From contig NZ_PNNA01000028.1 in the NCBI RefSeq assembly GCF_013823965.1, positions 17,990-81,989 on the forward strand: a stretch of 64,000 nt of DNA, written 5' to 3'. Shown in pieces: positions 1 to 8,309 of the stretch. Made by a program: the position numbers and the translations under genes. Origin of the DNA: Flavobacterium sp. (GTDB lineage: Bacteria > Bacteroidota > Bacteroidia > Flavobacteriales > Flavobacteriaceae). Position 1 is the stretch's first letter. Every line of letters begins with the position of its first letter. Under the pieces are notes generated by a model, which was given only the letters and a program-made list of their open reading frames with translations, had not been told where the DNA came from and made no database searches.

Positions 1-51
1 TGATAATTGTGAAATATGATATTTATCATTCTTTTTTTAAAATATAACAAA

Positions 52-59
52 TATCTTTG
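52..59 (+). promoter_or_regulatory. Putative -7 promoter element for the vor operon
   Basis: The octamer TATCTTTG matches the Bacteroidota sigma-70 -7 consensus TAnnTTTG and lies 46 bases upstream of the ferredoxin start. No clear TTG -33 element is seen at the usual 17-23 base spacing; only a T-run at 32-38 is there. The assignment rests on motif and position alone. Confidence 0.45.
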
Positions 60-105
60 AGAATAATAAAATTATAACAGAGTAATTATCTATAAATTTA
101 TTGAT

Positions 106-336
106 ATGGCAAAAGTGCAAGGAGCTATAGTCGTGGATACACAAACCTGCAAAGGTTGTGAAGTCTGTATTCCTGTTTGTATGGAAAATGTAATTGGAAT
201 GTCGAGCGAGGTGAATCGAAAAGGTTACCATTATGCTTACATGAAAAATCCTGAAGCTTGTACGGGCTGCACGAATTGCGGCAATGTTTGCCCCGATAGG
301 GCAATCTCGGTTTATAGAGTAAAAGTTTCAGCATAA
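106..336 (+). CDS. vorD: 2-oxoacid:ferredoxin oxidoreductase, ferredoxin-like delta subunit (VorD type)
   Basis: A 76-residue protein with two complete C-x2-C-x2-C-x3-C motifs (Cys 15/18/21/25 and 52/55/58/62), which should hold two [4Fe-4S] clusters. It is the first gene of a four-gene set with the alpha, beta and gamma subunits, so it is best read as the electron-transfer subunit of a four-subunit 2-oxoacid:ferredoxin oxidoreductase, passing electrons from the thiamine-diphosphate site to soluble ferredoxin in the cytoplasm. The next gene starts 19 bases downstream. It could be called a generic 4Fe-4S ferredoxin if the context were ignored. The VOR assignment comes mainly from the alpha subunit. 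Confidence 0.88.
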   Translation: MAKVQGAIVVDTQTCKGCEVCIPVCMENVIGMSSEVNRKGYHYAYMKNPEACTGCTNCGNVCPDRAISVYRVKVSA

Positions 337-355
337 TTCTTAAAACAGTAGTGCA

Positions 356-1480
356 ATGTCAGAATTAAAATTAATGAAAGGCAACGAAGCATTGGCTGAA
401 GCTGCCATCAGGGCAGGAGTTGATGCTTATTTTGGTTATCCCATCACTCCGCAAACAGAAATCATCGAATATTTAATGACCGAACGTCCTGAAAAAAGGA
501 CTGGAATGGTCGTCTTACAAGCCGAAAGCGAAGTAGCGGCCATCAATATGGTTTATGGTGCGGCAAGTACGGGCAAGAAAGCAATGACTTCCTCGTCAAG
601 TCCAGGAATTTCCTTGAAATTGGAGGGGATTTCCTATTTGGCCGGAGCAGAATTGCCAGCGGTAATCGTGAATGTCGTTCGAGCCGGACCAGGTTTGGGA
701 ACCATTCAACCCTCTCAATCCGACTATTTTCAATCGGTAAAAGGAGGAGGACACGGCGATTATAAGCTCTATGTTTTGGCACCGGCATCCGTTCAGGAAA
801 TGTCAGATTTTGTGGAAGATGCTTTCGATATTGCCTTTAAATATCGCGCTCCCGTTTTGATTCTTTCAGATGGATTGATTGGACAAATGATGGAAAAAGT
901 AATCCTCAAAGAGCCAAAACCAAGATGGACCAACGAAGAATTAATTGAAAAACAAGGCAGTTGGGCAGTTACCGGCAAAAAAGGTAGAGAACGAAACGTG
1001 GTTACTTCACTGGATTTGAAATCCGAAAAAATGGAAGCCAGAGTTCATAGATTACTAAAAAAATATGAGCAAATGGAAAAAGAAGACTTACGTTACGAAA
1101 AAATATACTGTGACGATGCCGAATACTTGATAGTTGCTTACGGTTCAAGCGCCAGAATTTCACAAAAAGCTGTCGAATTGGCCAGAGCCAAAGGAATAAA
1201 AGTAGGATTATTGCGTCCCATAACGTTGTTTCCCTATCCAAAACAAGCATTATTTGAATTGGCCGACCAGATAAAAGGAATTTTAAGTGTAGAATTGAGT
1301 GCAGGTCAAATGGTGGATGATGTACGGCTTGCCGTTGAACACAAAGTACCAGTGGAACATTTTGGCAGGACCGGGGGAATTATTCACACACCAGAAGAAA
1401 TTTTAGAGGTTTTAGAACAAAAAATCATCAATAATGGAAGTAGCAGACATCATAAAACAAGAGAATCAAGTATTTTGTAA
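356..1480 (+). CDS. vorB: 2-oxoacid (3-methyl-2-oxobutanoate type):ferredoxin oxidoreductase alpha subunit
   Basis: A 374-residue alpha subunit of the pyruvate/2-oxoacid ferredoxin oxidoreductase superfamily. The N-terminal half carries the family signatures FGYPITPQTE and LQAESEVAAINMVYGAA, and the C-terminal half is a transketolase-C-like domain. The sequence resembles the VorB proteins annotated in Bacteroides, which suggests branched-chain 2-oxoacids from Val, Leu and Ile as substrates, though specificity cannot be read securely from sequence. The enzyme would convert 2-oxoacid plus CoA to acyl-CoA, CO2 and reduced ferredoxin. The last 47 bases overlap the beta subunit gene in another frame, so the final 14 or so residues (from GSSRHH on) are probably a non-conserved tail. 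Confidence 0.88.
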   Translation: MSELKLMKGNEALAEAAIRAGVDAYFGYPITPQTEIIEYLMTERPEKRTGMVVLQAESEVAAINMVYGAASTGKKAMTSSSSPGISLKLEGISYLAGAELPAVIVNVVRAGPGLGTIQPSQSDYFQSVKGGGHGDYKLYVLAPASVQEMSDFVEDAFDIAFKYRAPVLILSDGLIGQMMEKVILKEPKPRWTNEELIEKQGSWAVTGKKGRERNVVTSLDLKSEKMEARVHRLLKKYEQMEKEDLRYEKIYCDDAEYLIVAYGSSARISQKAVELARAKGIKVGLLRPITLFPYPKQALFELADQIKGILSVELSAGQMVDDVRLAVEHKVPVEHFGRTGGIIHTPEEILEVLEQKIINNGSSRHHKTRESSIL

Positions 1481-2210
1481 AACAAAATTAATGACGGATA
1501 CATCCTTGTCTTATTGCCCAGGATGCGGACATGGAACGGCTCATAATCTAACCATGGAAGTCATTGATGAAATGGGCATTTCGGAAGATGTTATTGGTGT
1601 TGCACCAGTTGGTTGCTCCGTTTTGGCCTACGATTTTATGGATATTGACATGTCACAGGCTGCTCATGGTCGTGCTCCTGCGGTTGCAACAGCCATTTCA
1701 AGACTTTGGCCGGAAAAATATGTGTTTACGTATCAAGGTGACGGCGATTTGGCCGCCATAGGAACAGCCGAAACCATTCACGCCTGCAACAGGGGAGAGA
1801 ATATTGTCATTATTTTTGTCAATAACGGCATCTACGGAATGACCGGCGGACAGATGGCGCCAACAACCTTGGCCGGAATGAAATCGTCCACTTCGCCTTA
1901 TGGCAGAGAAATTGAAACTATGGGTTCGCCCTTAAAAATAACAGAATTAATTGCCAATCTTCCCGGAGTTTATTACGTAACCAGACACTCCGTTCACACA
2001 CACAAACACGCTCGAAAAGCTAAAATAGCCATCCGAAAAGCATTTGAAAACACACGGTTAAAAAAAGGACTTTCTTTTATCGAAATCCTGTCCAACTGTA
2101 ATTCGGGTTGGAAAATGACACCAAACGAGTCCAACATTTGGATGGAAGAAAATATGTTTCCTTATTTTCCTCTTGGTGACATAAAAGTTGAAGGTAAATT
2201 AAAACAGTAA
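1434..2210 (+). CDS. 2-oxoacid:ferredoxin oxidoreductase beta subunit (thiamine-diphosphate binding)
   Basis: A 258-residue beta subunit. It has the N-terminal CPGCGHG motif and the thiamine-diphosphate/Mg motif GDGD, followed about 30 residues later by VNNGIYGMTGGQ. I keep the start at 1434, although it overlaps the alpha gene by 47 bases, because family members begin with a conserved stretch of the form DIIKxEN...TKLMTD before CPGC; the internal ATG at 1491 would remove it. It works with the alpha, gamma and delta subunits as one cytoplasmic complex. The next gene begins 4 bases after the stop, which suggests coupled translation. Confidence 0.88.
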   Translation: MEVADIIKQENQVFCKTKLMTDTSLSYCPGCGHGTAHNLTMEVIDEMGISEDVIGVAPVGCSVLAYDFMDIDMSQAAHGRAPAVATAISRLWPEKYVFTYQGDGDLAAIGTAETIHACNRGENIVIIFVNNGIYGMTGGQMAPTTLAGMKSSTSPYGREIETMGSPLKITELIANLPGVYYVTRHSVHTHKHARKAKIAIRKAFENTRLKKGLSFIEILSNCNSGWKMTPNESNIWMEENMFPYFPLGDIKVEGKLKQ

Positions 2211-2214
2211 AGCG

Positions 2215-2787
2215 ATGACAGAAGAAATTATGATTGCAGGTTTTGGAGGACAAGGAGTGCTTTCAATGGGTAAAATATTGGCTTATTCTGGAATAATGCA
2301 AGATCAGGAAGTCAGCTGGATGCCTTCTTATGGTCCTGAAATGCGAGGAGGAACGGCAAATGTCACCGTGATTTTAAGTGACGAAAGAATTAGTTCTCCC
2401 TATTTGAAAATTGTGGATACCGCCATTATTTTGAACCAACAATCTATGGATAAATTTGAGGAATCCGTAAAACCAGGAGGTATTTTAATTTATGATCCCA
2501 ACGGAATCACGCATCATCCATCCAGGACGGATATTAGTATTTTTCAAATTGAAGGCACTAAATTAGCTGCCGAAATGGGGAACAAGAAAATTTTTAACAT
2601 GGTAATTTTAGGTGGATTTTTAAAAGAAAAACCCGTCGTAAAATTAGAAAACGTGATTGAAGGTTTAAAAAAATCAATCTCTGAACGCTATCATAATTTA
2701 ATTCCATTGAATGTCGAAGCCATTACAATGGGCATGAACAACATCGTTCCTTATTATGTAGTCAAAGAACCTGTTTTTCAAAATTAA
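2215..2787 (+). CDS. 2-oxoacid:ferredoxin oxidoreductase gamma subunit
   Basis: A 190-residue gamma subunit with the family signatures GFGGQGVLSMGK near the N-terminus and PSYGPEMRGGTANVTVILS around residues 38-56. Length and motifs fit the POR/VOR/KOR gamma family. It closes the four-gene operon delta-alpha-beta-gamma. Its stop overlaps by 4 bases the 3' end of the convergent acyl-CoA synthetase gene, so the two transcription units meet tail to tail with no room for a separate terminator. Confidence 0.88.
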   Translation: MTEEIMIAGFGGQGVLSMGKILAYSGIMQDQEVSWMPSYGPEMRGGTANVTVILSDERISSPYLKIVDTAIILNQQSMDKFEESVKPGGILIYDPNGITHHPSRTDISIFQIEGTKLAAEMGNKKIFNMVILGGFLKEKPVVKLENVIEGLKKSISERYHNLIPLNVEAITMGMNNIVPYYVVKEPVFQN

Positions 2788-4853
2788 TTTTTCATATTTT
2801 TTTCGATTCTAATTCTGGCATCGACGGCAAAAATTTCTTTTGAATTACCTAATAGCGGATTCAAATCCAGCTCTGCTATTTCAGGGGCAGCCAATATTAA
2901 AGCGGAAATTTTTTCGATAATTTCCGCAAATATTTTTTCATTGACGCCTTCTTGGTTTCTGATGCCTTGAATTATTTTGTAGGATTTTAAATTTTGAATC
3001 ATTTCAAAAGCTTCAATTTTTGAAACAGGTACCAGCGCGGCATTGATGTCGTTTAAAACTTCAATGTATATTCCCCCTAAACCGCATAAAACCAAATGGC
3101 CAAAATTCCCTTCCTTCTTTGCTCCAATGAAAAGTTCCACTCCTTTTTTCATAGGCTGGATTAACACGGCTTTTGCACCTTCAATTTGCATGATTTTGTC
3201 ATAAGATTCCGTTACTTGTTCCCTGGAATTAATGTTTAAAATAATGCCTCCAACATCAGATTTGTGCGTGGGACCAATCACTTTCATCACCACGGGAAAA
3301 CCCATTTTTTCGGTTTCGGATAGGCATGATTTTGCACTACGGCATTCGGCTTGTTCCACTATTGGAATCGTTGCCGCAACTAACAAAGTTTTTACTTGTT
3401 GCGGTTCTAGATAGCCGTCTGTGGCTCCATCTATTACAGATCTGATGGTTTTTATATCAATATTTTTTTGTGGTATTTTTTCAACGATGGGTAGAGTTGT
3501 TCTCAATGTTTTGGCCAAGGCATTTCCTAGCAGCACTTCATCTGGAAAATTGATATTGCCTTTCGAGATGAAATAATCGATTTCCTTTTTAGCATTCACC
3601 ACAGAGGGCAATATGGGGAAAATTGGTTTCGAACATGTTCTCATTTTTTTATCCAAAACATCGTAAACGTCATAGACTTCAAACAATCCGGGACTTCCAA
3701 AAATAACAACCATTGCATCTATATTCGAAAATTTATTTTCACAATAATCAATAATTGTCCCTAAATGTTCTGCGGTTCCAGTGGCTAAAAAATCAATGGG
3801 ATTTGAAACCGAGGAACCCAAAAACAGTTTTTCGAGCAAGATTTCACTCTCTTTTCCATCAATTTCCGGGATATTTAAACCGTTCTTGGATAAAGTGTCC
3901 GTGAGCATTACAGCCGGTCCACCTGCATGGGTGATTATGGCAATATTTTTGCCTTTTAATTCCTTGTGCAAAAAAATTCCGGCCACGGTTATCAGTTCAT
4001 TTCTGCCGTAGCAACGCACAATTCCTGATTTTTTAAACATGGCATCAACGGCAACGTCAGAATTGGCCAATGCTCCGGTATGTGAACTCGCTGCCCTGCT
4101 GCCTGCCGATGAACTTCCTGCTTTGATGGCGGCAATTCTACAGCCTTTTTTGATTAACGAAGTGGCGTGTTTTATGAATTTTTGTGGATTTCCAATACTT
4201 TCGATGTAAAGCAATTTTACCCTCGAACTTTTGCCCTTTTCAAAAGTAGCATCTAAATGTTCCAAAACATCTTCGACGCCAATTTGTGCTGAATTTCCCA
4301 TAGAATAAACACTCGAAAAAGGCAAGCCTGTTGCCATTGCAGCTTCCAGAATGAATACGGCCGTTGCTCCAGATCCTGAAATAAAATCAACACCGTTTGG
4401 ATTTAATTTGGGAATTGGCGAAGTAAAAACGCCCGCATAATTTGGATTGATTAAGCCTATATTATTTGGCCCGAGCAAGGTGCCTCCCACGGCTTTTATT
4501 TCCTGTACAATTTGTTGTTCCAAGATTTTTCCTTCGTCATCTTTCTCTCCGAATCCGGCTGAAAAAATGATAAAACCTTTGGTGTTTTTTTTCTGCGCCA
4601 AGATTTTGACAGTTTCCAAAGTGAATTTGGCCGCTATGGCAATAATTGCTAAATCCACGGATGGAATTTTTGAAACATTTTGATGGCATTTCAGGCCTTG
4701 CACTTCGGTTTCTTTCGGATTTACGGCAAACAATTCGCCTTTGAAATTATGGGTAATCAGGTTTTTTAAAACACTTCCGCCTGGAGTATGAACATTATTT
4801 GAAGCACCAACAACAACTATACTTTTAGGATTTATTAATTCTTTGTTTAGCAT
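2784..4853 (-). CDS. acd: Acetate/acyl-CoA ligase (ADP-forming), fused alpha and beta domains
   Basis: A 689-residue protein in the order CoA-binding domain (about 5-100), succinyl-CoA-ligase-like domain (about 150-290) with the phosphorylatable His at 258 in the SHTGALA motif, a further ligase domain, and a C-terminal ATP-grasp domain (about 480-685, with PVVMKVIGPTHKSDVGG). This is the single-chain form of ADP-forming acyl-CoA synthetase, which converts acyl-CoA, ADP and phosphate to the acid, CoA and ATP. It converges on the VOR operon. Together they make a known peptide-fermentation route: 2-oxoacid to acyl-CoA to acid, with ATP by substrate-level phosphorylation. Acid specificity cannot be told from sequence. 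Confidence 0.88.
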   Translation of the reverse strand: MLNKELINPKSIVVVGASNNVHTPGGSVLKNLITHNFKGELFAVNPKETEVQGLKCHQNVSKIPSVDLAIIAIAAKFTLETVKILAQKKNTKGFIIFSAGFGEKDDEGKILEQQIVQEIKAVGGTLLGPNNIGLINPNYAGVFTSPIPKLNPNGVDFISGSGATAVFILEAAMATGLPFSSVYSMGNSAQIGVEDVLEHLDATFEKGKSSRVKLLYIESIGNPQKFIKHATSLIKKGCRIAAIKAGSSSAGSRAASSHTGALANSDVAVDAMFKKSGIVRCYGRNELITVAGIFLHKELKGKNIAIITHAGGPAVMLTDTLSKNGLNIPEIDGKESEILLEKLFLGSSVSNPIDFLATGTAEHLGTIIDYCENKFSNIDAMVVIFGSPGLFEVYDVYDVLDKKMRTCSKPIFPILPSVVNAKKEIDYFISKGNINFPDEVLLGNALAKTLRTTLPIVEKIPQKNIDIKTIRSVIDGATDGYLEPQQVKTLLVAATIPIVEQAECRSAKSCLSETEKMGFPVVMKVIGPTHKSDVGGIILNINSREQVTESYDKIMQIEGAKAVLIQPMKKGVELFIGAKKEGNFGHLVLCGLGGIYIEVLNDINAALVPVSKIEAFEMIQNLKSYKIIQGIRNQEGVNEKIFAEIIEKISALILAAPEIAELDLNPLLGNSKEIFAVDARIRIEKNMKN

Positions 4854-5230
4854 AAATTATCATTTAGGAAATGATTTCGAAGTTTTTTTATCCAATAACT
4901 CAATATTGTTTTCTAATGGAATCAATTTTATTCCATTTTTGCAATGCCTTAAATTTACAGCTTTCAAAGCAATAAACAATAAAAAACAGTACAAAATATT
5001 TTTCTTCTTATAAGATAATTTTTATTTATAATTAGTTAATTATCAGTGATTTATATATGAATTATTTGTAAATTTAATGGTTTTTAATACTGCTAATATA
5101 CCAAATGAAATTTTGCCTCTAATTTCATCTAGTCTACTTAAAATTTAATATTGAAATAATTACTTAGGGAGGAATCTGAAAATCCTTGAAAAGAGTAGGG
5201 AAATTATTTAACTCATTAAAATTTACTAGC
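4854..5230. other. Intergenic spacer between divergent acd and a secreted-protein gene
   Basis: About 375 AT-rich bases with no convincing gene. It must hold the promoters of both flanking genes, but I could not pick a clean TTG/TAnnTTTG pair for either. It contains one copy (5083-5100) of an exact 18-bp sequence that recurs at 52914-52931. Confidence 0.6.
5083..5100 (+). repeat. 18-bp exact dispersed repeat, copy 1
   Basis: The sequence TTTAATACTGCTAATATA occurs here and identically at 52914-52931. Inside it TAATA is repeated directly with a 4-base spacer. Both copies lie between genes. The role is unknown; a regulator site or a remnant of a longer element are both possible. Confidence 0.6.
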
Positions 5231-7549
5231 ATGAAAGCAAAAATCTTTACTTCATTAATTTTGGGATGGCTGTTTTTGTCCGCTTCACTTGGTCAGGCCC
5301 AAAATGTTTTATCGGATGGTGAGTTCAACACGACCACAACAATCAATAACTACTTTAGTCAGCCAGAACCGGATAATGTTTGGTATTCTTGGCAGAATTG
5401 GCAAATCAACAATAACGTGACCGTTGTTGACGGTGTATGCCATTACGACGTGGTAACCTTGGGAGCGGCAAAAAACACTTGGGACATTCAACTGATTCAA
5501 AAAGGGTTTCCCTTGATACAAGGACATACTTACCGACTTTCTTTCGATGTGAAAGCTGATGCTTATCGCAGTTTTGGTCTTTTCTTGGGCGAGAATGGAG
5601 GCAATTGGATCAGCTTGATAGGCTATGACAAGTACACTCAATTTGCCACTACGGATTGGAAAACCATAACAATTGATTTTGTAGCCACAGCAGTGTTTTC
5701 AAGTCACAAATTAAGTTTTGAATTGGGTGCGGAACAAGTAGTCACACATTTTGACAATATTATGTTGGTCGATATGGGGATAATTGTACCCAGCATTGGT
5801 GTTCTGGGTAGTTCTTTAAATGGCTGGGATGTTGATGTGGACATGCAAACAACAGATGGAATAAAATATATGTTGTTAAATTATCCGTTGACTGCCGGCT
5901 TTGTCAAATTCAGGCAAGACAATACTTGGGATATAAATTGGGGTGGTAGCAACTTTCCTTCTGGTGTTGCCTATCCAAACGGTCCAGATATTTTTATACC
6001 GGTTTTAGGGAATTATGATATTATTTTTAATAGACTGACAGGGGAATATTTATTTGTGTGTGTCAGTAATTGCCCCGCTTCCGTGGGAATTCTGGGGAGT
6101 GCCGTTCCGCCAGATTTTAGTTGGAACAGTGATGTAAACATGGGAACCATCGATGGAAAAACGTATACCTTAAAAGGCTACACTTTTGTTGATGGTGAAG
6201 CAAAATTCAGGCAAGATGATAGTTGGAACGTGAATTGGGGAAACAGTAGTTTCCCAACAGGTACTGCACTCCTTAATGGTCCAAATATTGCAGTTAAAGC
6301 GGGTACTTACAATGTAATGTTTAATAGTGTTACCGGAGATTATAGCTTTGATTATCCGGTGATTGGTATTGTTGGTTCTGCTTTAAATAGTTGGGATATT
6401 GATGTTGACATGCAAACGACAGATGGAATTGCTTACACTTTAAAAAACATTTCGTTTAACGATGGAGAAGTTAAATTCAGGCAGGATCACGAGTGGACAA
6501 CTAATTGGGGAAACAATACATTTCCAACAGGTATTGGCTTTCCCAACGGAGCCAACATTCCAGTTCTTGTTGGAACCTATGATGTAACTTTTAACAGGGT
6601 TACGGGAGAATACACTTTTACGGCGACTTCTTGCCCCGTTCCAAGCATTAAATGCCCAGATACTATTTACATGGTCAATTCACCGGGAATGTGTGGCACT
6701 TATGTTTATTATTCTCCAGTTGTTGCTGCGCCCAATTGTGGAGGAGAGGGAATTTCGATAACACAAACTGCCGGATTGGCAAGTGGTTCTTTCTTTCCGG
6801 TAGGTACTACAACTAATACATTTGTGCTCAAAAATGAAACAAATAATACGGTAACATGTAGTTTTGATGTAATCATTCTAGATTATGAACCACCCGTAAT
6901 AAAAGGAATTGCGGATGAATTGGAGCCACTTTGGCCACCAAACCACAAGATGATTCCCGTACAACTTGATTACAATGTGACGGATAATTGTGGAGGCCCC
7001 ATCACTACTGATATTTATGTATATAGCAGTGAACCGGACAATGGATTGGGAGATGGAGACAAGGCTGTAGATTGGGAAATAAAAGATGTGCATACTCTTC
7101 TTCTGCGAGCAGAACGTTCCGGTACAGGAACTGGAAGAATATATTACATATACATAGTTAGCCACGATAACTCGTATAATTATAGCTTTAAAATGGTAAC
7201 TGTTGCCGTTCCCCATGATAAAGGAAAAGCGGCAAGTATAGCAAGCACATCTAAACCAAGTAGCACTAATAACAAATCTTCATTTGGTGATACCGCCATC
7301 GAAAATGTTTCATTTGCGACGAATGTATGGCCTAATCCAAGTAGCGGCAATTTTAAACTTGAAGTTCAATCGGCTTCGAATGAAAATGCCGTACTTTTCA
7401 TTTTTGACAGCAACGGACGTTTAGTTTCGAATGTGAATGCTGGCAGTCAACAAACCATTTCTTTTGGTGAAAATTTGAAGGCTGGAATTTATATGGTTGT
7501 TGTAAGACAAGGCAATAATTCCAATACTTTTAAAGTGGTGAAACAATAA
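5231..7549 (+). CDS. Secreted multidomain glycan-binding-type protein with T9SS C-terminal sorting domain
   Basis: From the ATG at 5231 the protein has 772 residues and a typical signal peptide ending in GQAQ. An upstream in-frame TTG at 5186 would only add residues before that peptide, so I prefer 5231. Domain order: a CBM4/9-like jelly-roll module (about 5300-5780), three SusE/SusF-like modules of about 90 residues each (about 5790-6065, 6080-6350, 6355-6625) that share KFRQD, NWG, FP(T/S)G and a final TGEY- or TGDY-type motif, a HYR-like module (about 6630-6890), a module containing WPPNHKM (about 6890-7230), a Ser/Asn-rich linker, and a type-A T9SS sorting domain (about 7310-7549, with WPNPSSGNF and GIYMVVV). 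No catalytic domain is visible. It should be exported through T9SS and bind carbohydrate at or outside the cell surface. A terminator follows, so it seems monocistronic. Confidence 0.8.
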   Translation: MKAKIFTSLILGWLFLSASLGQAQNVLSDGEFNTTTTINNYFSQPEPDNVWYSWQNWQINNNVTVVDGVCHYDVVTLGAAKNTWDIQLIQKGFPLIQGHTYRLSFDVKADAYRSFGLFLGENGGNWISLIGYDKYTQFATTDWKTITIDFVATAVFSSHKLSFELGAEQVVTHFDNIMLVDMGIIVPSIGVLGSSLNGWDVDVDMQTTDGIKYMLLNYPLTAGFVKFRQDNTWDINWGGSNFPSGVAYPNGPDIFIPVLGNYDIIFNRLTGEYLFVCVSNCPASVGILGSAVPPDFSWNSDVNMGTIDGKTYTLKGYTFVDGEAKFRQDDSWNVNWGNSSFPTGTALLNGPNIAVKAGTYNVMFNSVTGDYSFDYPVIGIVGSALNSWDIDVDMQTTDGIAYTLKNISFNDGEVKFRQDHEWTTNWGNNTFPTGIGFPNGANIPVLVGTYDVTFNRVTGEYTFTATSCPVPSIKCPDTIYMVNSPGMCGTYVYYSPVVAAPNCGGEGISITQTAGLASGSFFPVGTTTNTFVLKNETNNTVTCSFDVIILDYEPPVIKGIADELEPLWPPNHKMIPVQLDYNVTDNCGGPITTDIYVYSSEPDNGLGDGDKAVDWEIKDVHTLLLRAERSGTGTGRIYYIYIVSHDNSYNYSFKMVTVAVPHDKGKAASIASTSKPSSTNNKSSFGDTAIENVSFATNVWPNPSSGNFKLEVQSASNENAVLFIFDSNGRLVSNVNAGSQQTISFGENLKAGIYMVVVRQGNNSNTFKVVKQ

Positions 7550-7570
7550 ACCACAAAAAAAATAAATTTT

Positions 7571-7608
7571 TTGAGGCTGCCCGTCATAATGGACAGCCTC
7601 TTTTTTTT
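7571..7608 (+). terminator. Rho-independent terminator after the T9SS protein
   Basis: The arms GAGGCTG (7573-7579) and CAGCCTC (7594-7600) pair across a 14-base loop and are followed by eight T residues. Confidence 0.85.
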
Positions 7609-7649
7609 AAATTCCACAAATTTACTTATTTTTATAAAAAATAGTATTT

Positions 7650-8309
7650 ATGACTTTTTATGCCAAACCAGTATTGCTTCTTTGCACTTTTATTTGTGTA
7701 ATTTCCTGTAAATCCCAAACCGCAGTTTCCAATAATTTTTCCAAAAATTTGCCAGTTGTCGATGACACCACATTCGTGAATATAAAAGACTACAGCAAAG
7801 ATTTTGTTTATGACATGAAATATGCCACTTCGGATAATTTTTTGAAAGCCAAAGTGTACGATTGCGCAGAATGTTTTTTGCGATTGAAAACCGTTAAAGC
7901 GATTGTCCAAGCAAATGAAGCCTTTATGAAAATGGGTTATAAAATCAAGTTTTTTGATTGTTACAGACCTTTGGATATTCAAAAAAAAATGTGGAAAATT
8001 GTTTCCAATCCTTCTTATGTTGCCGATCCCAGCAAAGGTTCCATACACAATAGAGGAGGAGCCGTTGACATCACATTAGTCGATTTTAACGGAAAGGAAC
8101 TCGATATGGGAACTTCTTTCGATTTTTTTGGTGTTGAAGCTGGCCACGATTATTTCAATCTTTCGCCAGAAATCCTCGCCAACAGGGAACTGTTAAAAAA
8201 AACAATGAAGGAAAATGGGTTTAACGCGCTAGATTCGGAATGGTGGCATTACAATTTAAAATCAGCGTTGAATGACAAAGTTTCCAATGCTAAATGGAAC
8301 TGCGATTAG
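7650..8309 (+). CDS. ddpX: D-alanyl-D-alanine dipeptidase (VanX/DdpX family), lipoprotein
   Basis: A 219-residue M15D peptidase. The zinc and catalytic residues are visible as SIHNRGGAVDIT (H-x6-D) and EWWHYN near the C-terminus (catalytic Glu and zinc His). The N-terminus is a lipoprotein signal with a Cys at about residue 20 (VISC/KSQ), so the enzyme is probably anchored in the periplasm or outer membrane. The family cleaves D-Ala-D-Ala. No vanHA-like ligase genes are nearby, so a role in cell-wall dipeptide recycling is more likely than glycopeptide resistance. It is flanked by a terminator upstream and a convergent gene downstream, so it is probably a single-gene unit. Confidence 0.85.
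   Translation: MTFYAKPVLLLCTFICVISCKSQTAVSNNFSKNLPVVDDTTFVNIKDYSKDFVYDMKYATSDNFLKAKVYDCAECFLRLKTVKAIVQANEAFMKMGYKIKFFDCYRPLDIQKKMWKIVSNPSYVADPSKGSIHNRGGAVDITLVDFNGKELDMGTSFDFFGVEAGHDYFNLSPEILANRELLKKTMKENGFNALDSEWWHYNLKSALNDKVSNAKWNCD

Noticed and set aside
7632..8048. Minus-strand open frame of 138 codons within the DdpX gene
   Set aside because: It lies fully inside the DdpX gene, which has intact catalytic motifs, and its own product has no recognisable features.
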